Source: Taishania sp965247975 (lineage in GTDB: Bacteria; Bacteroidota; Bacteroidia; Flavobacteriales_D; Crocinitomicaceae). Taken from it: 64,000 bases of DNA. This document shows positions 1-8,372 of the stretch, in pieces. The position numbers were made by a program, and so were the translations under genes. The stretch lies in the NCBI GenBank assembly GCA_965247975.1, contig OZ252050.1:2356001-2420000 (forward strand), given 5' to 3'. The notes beneath the pieces were generated by a model, which did not search any database, was not told the DNA's origin, and saw only the letters and a program-made list of their open reading frames with translations. Each line of letters begins with the position of its first letter. Position 1 is the first letter of the stretch.

Positions 1-17
1 GATAAACCAGCAAATTG

Positions 18-1856
18 ATGGATAGTTTCATTCAATTATTACCCGATCACATTGCAAATCAAATTGCCGCTGGAGAAGTAATCCAACGTCCAGCTTCGGT
101 TGTCAAAGAATTGATGGAGAATGCATTAGATGCTGGAGCCACCAAGGTTGATGTGATTATCAAAGATGCTGGAAAGACGCTTATTCATGTCATAGACAAT
201 GGAAAAGGAATGTCGAAAGCAGACGCGGAATTGTGTTTTGCACGTCACGCCACAAGCAAGGTGAAATCGGCTGAAGATCTTTTTGCTCTCACCACCAAAG
301 GATTTCGTGGCGAAGCGCTAGCGAGTATTGCTGCCATTGCACATGTTACGCTAAAAACAAAACAATCTAATAACGCAACGGGATATTTGGTTCACATCGA
401 AGGAACTCAAGTAATTTCTTCGGAAGAAACGGTTTGTCCAGATGGCTCTTCGTTTGAAGTGAAAAACCTTTTTTTCAATGTGCCAGCGCGTAGGAATTTC
501 TTGAAATCACCAGATGTTGAATTTCGCCACATCAAAGATGAATTTGAACGTGTCATTTTGGCTCATCCTGATATTCAGTTTACTTTGACCCACAATGGAA
601 CAGAAGTGTATCAATTGCCAAGCGTCGTGTTGCGAAAAAGAATTGTGGATTTGATTGGAGACCGACAAAACGAACGTCTTGTGCCAATTGAAGAAGCAAC
701 TGATATCGTTAAAATTCATGGATTTGTAGTGAAACCAGAATTTGCGCGTAAAACACGTGGCGAACAATTTTTATTTGTAAATAATCGCTTTTTCAAAGAT
801 GGATTTTTTCATCATGCAATTACTAAAGCATTCGATGGACTTATTCAGCCCAAATCGTATCCTGGTTATTTTCTTTATTTCACGATTGATCCGTCAAAAA
901 TTGATGTGAATGTGCATCCAACGAAAACGGAAATTAAATTCGAAGAAGATCGATTCATATATGCTATTTTGGTAAGCTCCATTCGTCAAGCCCTTGGAAA
1001 ATACAACGTCGCTCCTACCCTTGATTTTGAGCGCGAAACAAGTTTTGATATTCCGAATGCAATGCGCAACATGCCCGTTTCTGCTCCAACGATTAAGGTG
1101 GATGAAACGTATAATCCGTTCAAAACCTTTTCAAATCCATCGACTGGTGTTAGAACATCTGGACAATCTCCAGCCATTCAAGCCCATGGATTTGGTCAAA
1201 CAAAAGCCGAAAAAGCTGATTGGGAGAATTTTTATAAAATTGAAGAAATCGCTGAAGTTGAAGAAGTTGCTTCGGAAGAAATTGCTTTTTCTGATTCGAC
1301 GGAACATGTAGATCAATTCATTTTTCGCAATCCATATTTGATTTTGCCTGTAAAAAATGGCCTCATGTACATCCACGCGAGACGTGCCAATGAGCGAATT
1401 TTGTACGATAACATGATGGCACAGTTTATTTCAACGCCCATTGCTTCACAAACCTTACTTTTTCCAGTTGAAAAGGAAATTTCTTCGCGCGAAAAAGCGA
1501 TTTGGCAAGAACATGAAAATTTGCTAAACAGACTTGGTTTCGTTGGAGTTATTGAGAACGATGATCTGCATATATCCGCTGTGCCTAGCATTTTGCAAGA
1601 AGAAGCGATCACGGAATGCATAGACATGTTATTTCAAACTGTTTCATTTCAAGACATTGATAAAGGTGATGTGGCGCACATGTTTGTGGAAAGCATTGCG
1701 AAGAACGCCAGTAAAGCAGCTTTGAAATTTAAAACCAAGGAATCCGTTCAAAGCCTTGTAGAGCAATTATTTCAATGTCATGAACATGTGTTTACCTCCA
1801 ATGGCAAACGCATTTTAAAAACAATATCTTTGGATGAAATTCATCAAAATTTTTAA
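18..1856 (+). CDS. mutL: DNA mismatch repair protein MutL
   Basis: MutL couples mismatch recognition by MutS to strand incision and repair. The N-terminal GHKL ATPase is clear: ELMENALDAGA near residue 34, DNGKGM near 61 and TKGFRGEAL near 93, followed by the transducer domain with the HPTK motif near 301. A variable linker (about 345-430) leads to a MutL C-terminal dimerisation domain. I start at the ATG at 18 rather than the TTG at 15. The C-terminal endonuclease motif DQHA(x)2E(x)4E is altered: the aligned stretch reads IHARRANERILYD (about 452-464), and the final GRP-type metal motif reads GKR. The next gene starts 2 bp after the stop, so this heads a five-gene operon. Family assignment is certain; nuclease activity is doubtful. 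Confidence 0.97.
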   Translation: MDSFIQLLPDHIANQIAAGEVIQRPASVVKELMENALDAGATKVDVIIKDAGKTLIHVIDNGKGMSKADAELCFARHATSKVKSAEDLFALTTKGFRGEALASIAAIAHVTLKTKQSNNATGYLVHIEGTQVISSEETVCPDGSSFEVKNLFFNVPARRNFLKSPDVEFRHIKDEFERVILAHPDIQFTLTHNGTEVYQLPSVVLRKRIVDLIGDRQNERLVPIEEATDIVKIHGFVVKPEFARKTRGEQFLFVNNRFFKDGFFHHAITKAFDGLIQPKSYPGYFLYFTIDPSKIDVNVHPTKTEIKFEEDRFIYAILVSSIRQALGKYNVAPTLDFERETSFDIPNAMRNMPVSAPTIKVDETYNPFKTFSNPSTGVRTSGQSPAIQAHGFGQTKAEKADWENFYKIEEIAEVEEVASEEIAFSDSTEHVDQFIFRNPYLILPVKNGLMYIHARRANERILYDNMMAQFISTPIASQTLLFPVEKEISSREKAIWQEHENLLNRLGFVGVIENDDLHISAVPSILQEEAITECIDMLFQTVSFQDIDKGDVAHMFVESIAKNASKAALKFKTKESVQSLVEQLFQCHEHVFTSNGKRILKTISLDEIHQNF

Positions 1857-1858
1857 GT

Positions 1859-2614
1859 ATGTTCAATAACATTCCAGTAGTAACAAAAAACTTGTTGATC
1901 ATTAATATTTTGGTGTATATCATCACGATTGTCTTTGCTCAAAAATCGGGAAATGCGGAGCTTGCCAATCAACTAAGTGCGCATTATTTCAATTCTCCTA
2001 ATTTTGAGCCATATCAGATGGTAAGCCACATGTTTGTGCATAGTTTGAATGATTTCTTTCACATCATTTTCAATATGTTTCTGTTGGTCATGTTCGGATC
2101 ACATTTGGAACGAATTTGGGGAGCAAAACGTTATTTCATTTTCTATTTTGCTTGCGGTTTGGGGGCTTTGGCATTATACAACACCATCGGTGTTATTGAG
2201 ATTTCCAAGCTGAAAAATGAACTTATTTCTGCGGGATATCAAATTGACACACTCGATTTTTACATTGCTGAGGGTGAACCAAACAAAATTAAAATTCTGA
2301 GTGAAGTCACTTATAAAACTGTGGAAGAATATTATTTGATGAGTATCAGTTCCATGGCTGGCGCTTCAGGTGCTATTTTCGGACTTTTAGCTGGATTTGC
2401 CATTCTATTTCCAAATACCGAATTAATGTTACTTTTTCCACCTATTCCCATTAAAGCTAAGTATTTGATTGGTGGATATCTCGCTTTTGAAATTTACAAC
2501 AGTTACAATCAACCAAACGATAACATTGCACATTTAGCACATGTTGGAGGAGCGGTTGTTGGAATTATCATGGTGCTTTTTTGGCGAAAATTTGACAAGA
2601 AAAACTTTTATTAG
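1859..2614 (+). CDS. Rhomboid family intramembrane serine protease
   Basis: An integral membrane protease that would cleave substrates within or near the membrane. About six transmembrane segments can be seen. The catalytic serine lies in GASG (Ser170) and the catalytic histidine in AHVGG (His228); the structural HxxxN motif is His68/Asn72. An unusually long polar loop (about residues 113-160) separates the N-terminal helices from the serine-bearing helix. It is separated by 2 bp from mutL and is directly adjacent to a second rhomboid, so the three are almost certainly co-transcribed. Active-site residues are intact. The substrate is unknown. Confidence 0.93.
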   Translation: MFNNIPVVTKNLLIINILVYIITIVFAQKSGNAELANQLSAHYFNSPNFEPYQMVSHMFVHSLNDFFHIIFNMFLLVMFGSHLERIWGAKRYFIFYFACGLGALALYNTIGVIEISKLKNELISAGYQIDTLDFYIAEGEPNKIKILSEVTYKTVEEYYLMSISSMAGASGAIFGLLAGFAILFPNTELMLLFPPIPIKAKYLIGGYLAFEIYNSYNQPNDNIAHLAHVGGAVVGIIMVLFWRKFDKKNFY

Positions 2615-3544
2615 ATGCAAACTGAGAATAATTTATTTGGAGAAATAAAACATTTGTTTCGAAATGGCGGAATGACCATCAAGCTGATTTTCGCCAACCT
2701 TTTTGTTTTTCTATTGATTTCGATTTCCGAGGTTATTGCTCGCTTATTGGGATTCGGATTTGGTTCGCCTATCGCCCTTTTTGTCCATTCCGTATTTACA
2801 CTTCAAACGGATTTCATGGGATTCATAACTCATCCCTGGGGATTATTCACAAGTATTTTTGCCCACTACGATTTCATGCATATTCTGTGGAACATGGTTT
2901 TCCTTTATTTTTCTGGGAAAATGTTTGAACAGTTTTTTGATCAAAATCGGATGCTCTACACCTACATTTTAGGTGGACTTTTCGGTGGAATTCTTGAAAT
3001 TTTGGCTTATTTTTTATTTCCAGCTGTGGCAAATAGCGGAGCCGTAATCGGAGCTTCGGGTGCCGCAATTGCAGTTATGGTTGCACTGGCTTTTCATCGC
3101 CCTAAAATGAAAGTGGCTTTGTATGGAGCAATCCATGTTCCAATTATTTTGATTGTAGGTTTATACATCCTATGGGATCTTTTAAGTCTTGGAACAAACG
3201 ATGGAACAGCACATTTCGCACATTTAGGCGGTGCAATCATTGGAATGGTTTCGATTCAAAATTTATATTCGAGCTCTAACATTATCACAGTCGCAAGTCG
3301 AATGGGGGCTAAGATTACAAATTTTTTCAAGGTCTTATTCAACCCGACGAAAACACCAAAAATGAAGGTGAATAAAGGACAATCAACGGGACGAACTTTT
3401 AAATCAGACGAAGAATTTAACTTGGAGAAAAAACGCAGACAGGAAAAAATTGACGCTATTTTGGATAAAATTTCCAAATCGGGGTATGAATCGCTGACAA
3501 AAGAAGAAAAGGACTTTTTATTCCGCCAAAGCAATAATGCTTAA
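2615..3544 (+). CDS. Rhomboid family serine protease with cytoplasmic tail
   Basis: A second rhomboid protease, beginning at the base after the stop of the first. Catalytic Ser148 sits in GASG and His203 in AHLGG, with HxxxN at His89/Asn93, so it should be active. Unlike its neighbour it carries a charged C-terminal tail of about 80 residues after the last membrane helix (from about residue 230), rich in Lys/Glu and ending in a helical hairpin-like stretch. This resembles the DUF6576 tail seen on Bacteroidota rhomboids. Its last 8 bases overlap the next gene, which suggests translational coupling. Sequence similarity between the two rhomboids is limited, so they are not a recent duplication. 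Confidence 0.92.
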   Translation: MQTENNLFGEIKHLFRNGGMTIKLIFANLFVFLLISISEVIARLLGFGFGSPIALFVHSVFTLQTDFMGFITHPWGLFTSIFAHYDFMHILWNMVFLYFSGKMFEQFFDQNRMLYTYILGGLFGGILEILAYFLFPAVANSGAVIGASGAAIAVMVALAFHRPKMKVALYGAIHVPIILIVGLYILWDLLSLGTNDGTAHFAHLGGAIIGMVSIQNLYSSSNIITVASRMGAKITNFFKVLFNPTKTPKMKVNKGQSTGRTFKSDEEFNLEKKRRQEKIDAILDKISKSGYESLTKEEKDFLFRQSNNA

Positions 3545-4655
3545 AAAACTCTTGAAAATATTTCGTTTTTCGAATTGGATTAAAACTGCCACAATTATCG
3601 CGCTATGCGTGCTCGTTTTGGGCTACATCGCTCCTTTCGTGCATCCAGAAAGTGCGTGGATTTTACCTTTTTTCGGATTGGCGTATCCAATCACAGTTTT
3701 CTTTTGCTTGTTTTTACTGATTTATTGGTCCATCGCCCGCTCGAAATGGGCATTGGTTGTTCTGTTTTTTTTAGCGATTGGCTACATGTATCACAGCCGA
3801 CTTTTAGCTATTGGAGCGATTGATTCGGTCCCTGAGAATGCTCAAACAACGTTGAAAGTACTGAGCAACAACGTTCGAATATTTGACCTGTACAATCCAG
3901 ATCCTAAGCAAAAATACGCTACAAGAGACAGTATTTTTCAATATGCAATTGATTCGAAAGCAGAAGTGGTTTGTTTTCAGGAGTTTTACCGCAAGGACGA
4001 TCCAACCTCGTTTTTAACGACTCGTTTGTTTAACAAAACCTTTGGTGCAGTTGATTTTCATGAGCGTTTGACCTACAAAACAGTTGGACGACAACATTTT
4101 GGGATTACCATTTTTTCTAAATACCCAATTATTGCCAAAGGCGATGTAAATTTCGATGCAGAAGATCAAAGCATCGTGAATTTCGCCATTTTTACTGACA
4201 TTGTTAAAGGAATCGACACATTTCGTGTTTATAATATTCATTTACAATCCATCAAGATGAATGGTGATGACATCGAAATTGAATCTTCCGATTGGTCATC
4301 TAAGGTAAAGCGAATCGTGGATAAATTGCGTGTAGCATATCCGAAACGAGCAAATCAAGCAGTTCGCATTGTTGAACACATCAACACTTCTCCGTATCCA
4401 GTTATTGTTTGCGGCGATTTCAATGACACTCCGATTTCTTTCGTTTACCGTCAATTTGATAAGGTTTTAACGGACGCTTTTACAAATTGCAGTTCTGGAA
4501 TCGGTTCTACTTATGTTGGAAAAATTCCAGCAGGTCGTATCGATTACATTTTTCATTCTCCTGAATTGGAATCAAGCAATTTCGTCATTCAAGAAAAGCC
4601 GTTTAGCGATCATCGAGCAATTGAATGTATTATTTCGAAAAAAAAGTCCAATTAA
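3537..4655 (+). CDS. Membrane-anchored endonuclease/exonuclease/phosphatase-family protein
   Basis: N-terminal hydrophobic segments (about residues 15-95, three helices) anchor a soluble EEP-fold domain. Family motifs in order are SNNVRIFD near residue 105, a catalytic Glu in CFQEFY near 143, an FSKYPI segment near 200, GDFNDTP near 295, a DYIFHS strand near 335 and the terminal SDHRAIE. All divalent-metal and catalytic positions (N, E, D, N, D, H) look present. The family hydrolyses phosphodiester bonds in nucleic acids, sphingolipids or phosphoinositides, and the substrate cannot be told here. The start overlaps the upstream rhomboid by 8 bp. A lipid or nucleotide phosphodiesterase on the outer face of the inner membrane is an inference. 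Confidence 0.88.
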   Translation: MLKKLLKIFRFSNWIKTATIIALCVLVLGYIAPFVHPESAWILPFFGLAYPITVFFCLFLLIYWSIARSKWALVVLFFLAIGYMYHSRLLAIGAIDSVPENAQTTLKVLSNNVRIFDLYNPDPKQKYATRDSIFQYAIDSKAEVVCFQEFYRKDDPTSFLTTRLFNKTFGAVDFHERLTYKTVGRQHFGITIFSKYPIIAKGDVNFDAEDQSIVNFAIFTDIVKGIDTFRVYNIHLQSIKMNGDDIEIESSDWSSKVKRIVDKLRVAYPKRANQAVRIVEHINTSPYPVIVCGDFNDTPISFVYRQFDKVLTDAFTNCSSGIGSTYVGKIPAGRIDYIFHSPELESSNFVIQEKPFSDHRAIECIISKKKSN

Positions 4656-4672
4656 TTCATTTTCAATAAATC

Positions 4673-5407
4673 ATGGAAGAAAATACTGGAACCAGAATTA
4701 ACAAATATTTGAGTGAAGTTGGATTTTGTTCGCGCAGAGCGGCTGATAAATTAATTGAAGAAGGACGCGTTCAAATAAACGGAAAACTTCCTGAAATGGG
4801 AACAAAAGTCAGTCCAAGCGATGAAATAAAAGTTGATGGCAAAATCATTCAAGACAAGAAAGAAGCCAATGTTTATTTAATCTTCAATAAGCCACGCGGA
4901 ATTGTTTGTACTACAGACACAAAACGAGAAGCAGATAACATCATTGATTACATCAATTTTCCAGAACGCATTTTTCCAATCGGTCGCCTCGATAAACCGA
5001 GTGAAGGACTTATTTTCTTAACGAACGACGGCGATATTGTCAACAAAATACTTCGCGCACGAAATAACCACGAAAAAGAATACGTCGTTACAGTCAATTT
5101 GCCCATTACCAAAGATTTCATTGAACAAATGTCGAATGGTGTCCCAATTTTAGATACTGTAACGCGCAAATGCGAAGTGAAACAACTAGATCGATACAAA
5201 TTCCGCATTGTTTTGACCCAAGGTTTGAATCGACAAATTCGACGTATGTGTGAATATTTGGGTTACGAAGTAAGACAATTGAAACGCATTAGGATCATGA
5301 ATATCATGTTGGATGTTCCTGTTGGACATTATAGACATTTTACAGAGGAGGAATTGGAAGAAATGAATGAACTTTTGGAAGATTCATCAAAGGAGCATTT
5401 GGGGTAG
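4673..5407 (+). CDS. rluF: 23S rRNA pseudouridine synthase, RluF-type
   Basis: Isomerises a uridine of 23S rRNA to pseudouridine. An S4 RNA-binding domain (about residues 7-55, with RINKYLSEVG and CSRRAAD) precedes the RsuA/RluB/E/F catalytic domain. The catalytic aspartate is Asp107 in GRLDKPSEGL. The QGLNRQIRRMCEYLGY motif near residue 182 and the NIMLDVPVG end are RluF-like. Length (244 aa) is slightly short for RluF of enterics but usual in Bacteroidota. The 17-bp gap to the preceding gene puts it last in the mutL operon. Choice of RluF over RluB/RluE is by motif resemblance only. Confidence 0.85.
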   Translation: MEENTGTRINKYLSEVGFCSRRAADKLIEEGRVQINGKLPEMGTKVSPSDEIKVDGKIIQDKKEANVYLIFNKPRGIVCTTDTKREADNIIDYINFPERIFPIGRLDKPSEGLIFLTNDGDIVNKILRARNNHEKEYVVTVNLPITKDFIEQMSNGVPILDTVTRKCEVKQLDRYKFRIVLTQGLNRQIRRMCEYLGYEVRQLKRIRIMNIMLDVPVGHYRHFTEEELEEMNELLEDSSKEHLG

Positions 5408-5491
5408 AGAAATTGTTTTACCACTGAGATTTCAATTTCACATAAGCTACAAGTCAATAGAATCTGGGATTCTTCTAAAAGTTTATCAGAT

Positions 5492-5509
5492 TAAAAGTTT
5501 AAACTTTTA
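5492..5509. other. 18-bp perfect palindrome
   Basis: In the 263-bp gap after rluF there is a perfect palindrome, TAAAAGTTTAAACTTTTA. A related half (TAAAAGTTTA) occurs 16 bp upstream. It is too AT-rich and lacks a T-run, so it is not a convincing terminator. It could be a protein-binding site or chance in AT-rich DNA. No gene is visible in the rest of the gap. Confidence 0.3.
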
Positions 5510-5670
5510 TTGGTTTAAATTTTACCAAAATCTAACGCCAAATTTCGACGGTAGCCATGAAAAACCACCACCTAACACTAAAACTCTACGAAATGTTAAA
5601 AAGACCAAACATCAAATCAAAATTTAATTAATTTAGGGGTTGATTAATTCACACTATCAAAATTTGATCT

Positions 5671-6162
5671 ATGAAAATGAATCCAATAAACCTTTCTTTA
5701 TGTTTTCTAGTACTTTTTTTCACCTCTTTTAAATCTTTCGGACAATCCGAAGAAAAGGGAAATAGCATCGATGCACTTTATTTGCTGCCATCAGGTTTTT
5801 TAGGTGGTGTGAATTTAGTTTCCAATATAGTTAATGGCATGCAACTATCTAAAATGGAAGGACATAAAGGTTTTCCGATTCTTGGTTTGTTGACCGGAGC
5901 AGGACAGCTCACCATTGGTATAGTGAATTTAAACAAAAACACAACGGCTGCGCCACTAAATGGTTATGCAACGGTGAATCAAAAAAGAAAATCCTTAACG
6001 GTTTTTAATGTTGGCATGGGAGGTTTAACTGTTCTTTTAAGTTCGATTAATTTGCTTGCCAATCCAAACCAGAAAAATCAAAAGATACAACTTAATGTTC
6101 AAGAGTTTTATACTGTGGGTAATAGTCCAGGATTTGGGCTCAGCCTTAAAACGCGATTCTGA
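5671..6162 (+). CDS. Unrecognised secreted protein, 163 aa
   Basis: Not recognised. A signal peptide is evident (hydrophobic core in residues 7-22, cleavage probably after SFG). The mature part has hydrophobic Gly/Leu-rich stretches near residues 40-60, 75-90 and 110-130, which could be membrane strands or helices, and the protein ends in Phe (KTRF), as outer-membrane barrels often do. It stands alone between rluF and a run of other orphan genes. The ATG is in a clear frame with an Asn/Lys-rich upstream region and no Shine-Dalgarno. An outer-membrane or periplasmic location is an inference. Confidence 0.6.
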   Translation: MKMNPINLSLCFLVLFFTSFKSFGQSEEKGNSIDALYLLPSGFLGGVNLVSNIVNGMQLSKMEGHKGFPILGLLTGAGQLTIGIVNLNKNTTAAPLNGYATVNQKRKSLTVFNVGMGGLTVLLSSINLLANPNQKNQKIQLNVQEFYTVGNSPGFGLSLKTRF

Positions 6163-6219
6163 TTATTCTTTATAACTCGTTTTCGCTGTAAGTAACGTTT
6201 ATTAATTACTTCTAACTCC

Positions 6220-6888
6220 ATGTCTTTCAAGCTTCTAGTTTTATCTGTCTTCACATTTTGCGCTTCTTTTTCCAAAGCGCAAGATTTAAACGTTCCTGTT
6301 AAAATTATAGTAAGTGAATTCAACAATAAATCCAAAAAACTTGCTGATGTGCACATTGGCGTGCTTCTTGAAAAAGATACAATAGCTCGATTAAGAACAA
6401 ACTTAAAAGGAGTTTGCGATACTGTTTTGCGCTTAAAATACGGCAAAACATACACTTTTAAACTTAACAAAGACAATTACACTAGTTATCATTCGACACG
6501 TGTCACAATTGATACTAGCATGAGCTATGTTATAGAGACAAATTTGTATAACTATTACAGAAGCAGGCCTTGTAATCCAACCTATAATTACAACGAACTT
6601 GAAATGGCCCCAGAAACCTGTGACTCCACATTCCCTCAAGTTTTCACAGAACTTGAAACTAAAAATTACTGCCTAGAGTTCACTTACTACAAGGCAAAAA
6701 ATGAATCTAAACGCATTGCACGTGCGCGAATTAAAAATTTTAGAGTCTTTTTAGAGTCGGGAGGGATTATTGATGAAAACTATTACATTCTTATTCGGCC
6801 TACGATTTGTAGAGAAAATGATTGCAGAGCGCGGATCGAAGGGAGAGTTATGGCGATGGATAGCGACTGTGAAAACATTCAACGCTAA
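6220..6888 (+). CDS. Unrecognised secreted cysteine-containing protein, 222 aa
   Basis: Not recognised. It has a clear signal peptide (residues 1-20, ending ASFSKAQ). Residues 25-100 look like a carboxypeptidase-regulatory or transthyretin-type beta sandwich: a VKIIVSEFNN strand, a loop naming a cargo-like segment, then KGVCDTVLRLKYGKTYTF and a NYTSYHSTRVTIDTS strand. The C-terminal half carries several cysteines (CNPTY, ETCDS, YCLEF, TICREND, DSDCEN), probably disulfide-bonded in the periplasm or outside. Its TAA overlaps the ATG of the next gene by one base (TAATG), a coupling arrangement. Confidence 0.6.
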   Translation: MSFKLLVLSVFTFCASFSKAQDLNVPVKIIVSEFNNKSKKLADVHIGVLLEKDTIARLRTNLKGVCDTVLRLKYGKTYTFKLNKDNYTSYHSTRVTIDTSMSYVIETNLYNYYRSRPCNPTYNYNELEMAPETCDSTFPQVFTELETKNYCLEFTYYKAKNESKRIARARIKNFRVFLESGGIIDENYYILIRPTICRENDCRARIEGRVMAMDSDCENIQR

Positions 6889-7391
6889 TGGTATCAAGGC
6901 TTTCAAAAAGTAACATTGCCAATCAGTTATATGAAGCAACCTCTGCCCTTTTGGAATTAGCTCGTAGCAAATGCTGGAATAAAATTTCAGATAATACGTG
7001 TTTCATACTTTCAGAAATAATTCACGATGGAAAAAATGACTTTGACCGTCGTCATGGCAGAAAATTAAATAACGTTCAAAAAACTCCTAAATCGCTCAAC
7101 GAAATAACATTTGAGATCGAAAAGATCTTTGAAAATCTCTACGATGTGAATTTGTACATTTATCGGAGTCAAAAACACCAAACTATTATCGAAATTCAAT
7201 ACTATCCAAAATCTGCTTTAGATTCCGAGTTTCGAAAAAAAGTGGAATGCGCTGAGCCTATGTTGCATTGCAAAATTGACTTACCCGTATATGCAAAAGA
7301 CAATGACCAAAAATTCGATTTAAATTGGCCGTTGGGAGGAATTAGACATCGGTGGAAAGAGTTTAGTTATCTTCGAAAATTTAAAAAATAA
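6888..7391 (+). CDS. Unrecognised cytoplasmic protein, 167 aa
   Basis: Not recognised. There is no signal peptide or membrane segment; it is a mixed alpha/beta protein with a basic, Lys/Asn-rich centre and a helical N-terminus (about residues 5-50). Its ATG overlaps the stop of the secreted protein before it by one base, so the two are probably translated together although one is secreted and the other is not. The stop codon lies inside the first copy of a 25-bp tandem repeat. No function can be assigned. Confidence 0.55.
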   Translation: MVSRLSKSNIANQLYEATSALLELARSKCWNKISDNTCFILSEIIHDGKNDFDRRHGRKLNNVQKTPKSLNEITFEIEKIFENLYDVNLYIYRSQKHQTIIEIQYYPKSALDSEFRKKVECAEPMLHCKIDLPVYAKDNDQKFDLNWPLGGIRHRWKEFSYLRKFKK

Positions 7392-7430
7392 TACAAAAAT
7401 TTTAATTAAAAAATAATACAAAAATTTTAA
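7381..7430 (+). repeat. Perfect 25-bp tandem direct repeat
   Basis: Two identical, immediately adjacent 25-bp copies (7381-7405 and 7406-7430) of an A/T-rich word beginning TTAAAAAATAATACAAAA. The first copy contains the stop codon of the upstream gene at 7389-7391. It looks like a recent slippage duplication of the gene end and its downstream spacer. Confidence 0.9.
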
Positions 7431-7440
7431 GAAAAATAAA

Positions 7441-7827
7441 ATGACCACATTAGATAATGAATTGTTAGACACGCTTGAAAAACAAGGCGAACCAAAGAGT
7501 GATCAAGCTATGGACGTGATTCGGTGGTGGGAAAAAAAGCGCTTGGTGTATAATATTATCGTTATTCTAGCTGAGATAATGATGACCATTTCAATGTCTC
7601 ATGGAGTATACTACCATGGGATTCCTTATTTACTTTTCGGATCAGCAATATTTACTTTTTTTGCAAATGTTAGCTATACAAGTGGTTGGAGTATAGAACT
7701 CCTTGGTAAATACTATTTTCCGAACTTGGAAATTAACGAAACCCACCGAATAGTGTTTTTTACTCTTGGTTCTCTTTTTTCAGTCTTTGTTACAATAAAT
7801 GTTTATTCATCCGCACTAGCTTGGTGA
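7441..7827 (+). CDS. Unrecognised small membrane protein, 128 aa
   Basis: Not recognised. An acidic, helical N-terminus (residues 1-30) is followed by about three transmembrane helices (near 38-55, 60-80 and 103-123). The loop between the second and third is rich in Tyr, Trp and Gly (YTSGWSIELLGKYYF). No catalytic or binding motif is seen. It lies in a run of similar-sized membrane proteins and starts 10 bp after a 25-bp tandem repeat. Confidence 0.6.
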   Translation: MTTLDNELLDTLEKQGEPKSDQAMDVIRWWEKKRLVYNIIVILAEIMMTISMSHGVYYHGIPYLLFGSAIFTFFANVSYTSGWSIELLGKYYFPNLEINETHRIVFFTLGSLFSVFVTINVYSSALAW

Positions 7828-7907
7828 TCTTGTTTTTAATGTAATTAGTTTTAGATGCCGACAAATAAGAATAACAAAAAATAAACACAGCGCAAAATTC
7901 AGAGGAA

Positions 7908-8372
7908 ATGAAACACTTAATTTTTAAATTAATAGTACCTCTCACCATTATTTCATTTGGCACAATTACCAAATGGTGGTTTGCTTTGCCTGTTGACGCT
8001 CCAGATACTTTTTATGCTGGATTTCCATTTCCTTATGTTTGCGATGGATGGCATACTTCTATGTCCTTACAGGTTTTCTTTCTTGAATTTATAGCCGACT
8101 TTTTAATATATTTTTTTACTTGGCTCACAATCGTTTATTGCTATGAAAAGTATGTCGCAAAAATCCGAATCAATAAAATAATTACCTTTCTTCTTTGGGG
8201 TTTCTCTTCACTCATAATTCTTTTTACAGCTAAGATTCTACAAAGTGGCGACCACATCTATTTGCTATATAGAAACCACGAAATGGAAATTATTGATTCT
8301 GGCTTTAAATTCAGCTTTCAATACATTGAACGGCCTAAATTGCCTAGCAATAATGAAAGAGATGAAAAATGA
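7908..8372 (+). CDS. Unrecognised membrane protein, 154 aa
   Basis: Not recognised by name. Helices are predicted near residues 6-25, 53-77 and 91-110. The segment between the first two is distinctive: FPFPYVCDGWHTSMSLQ near residues 38-55, which looks like a conserved family signature rather than random sequence. A polar C-terminal tail of about 35 residues follows. The stop overlaps the ATG of the next gene (ATGA, 4 bp), so the two proteins are likely made together. Confidence 0.62.
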   Translation: MKHLIFKLIVPLTIISFGTITKWWFALPVDAPDTFYAGFPFPYVCDGWHTSMSLQVFFLEFIADFLIYFFTWLTIVYCYEKYVAKIRINKIITFLLWGFSSLIILFTAKILQSGDHIYLLYRNHEMEIIDSGFKFSFQYIERPKLPSNNERDEK

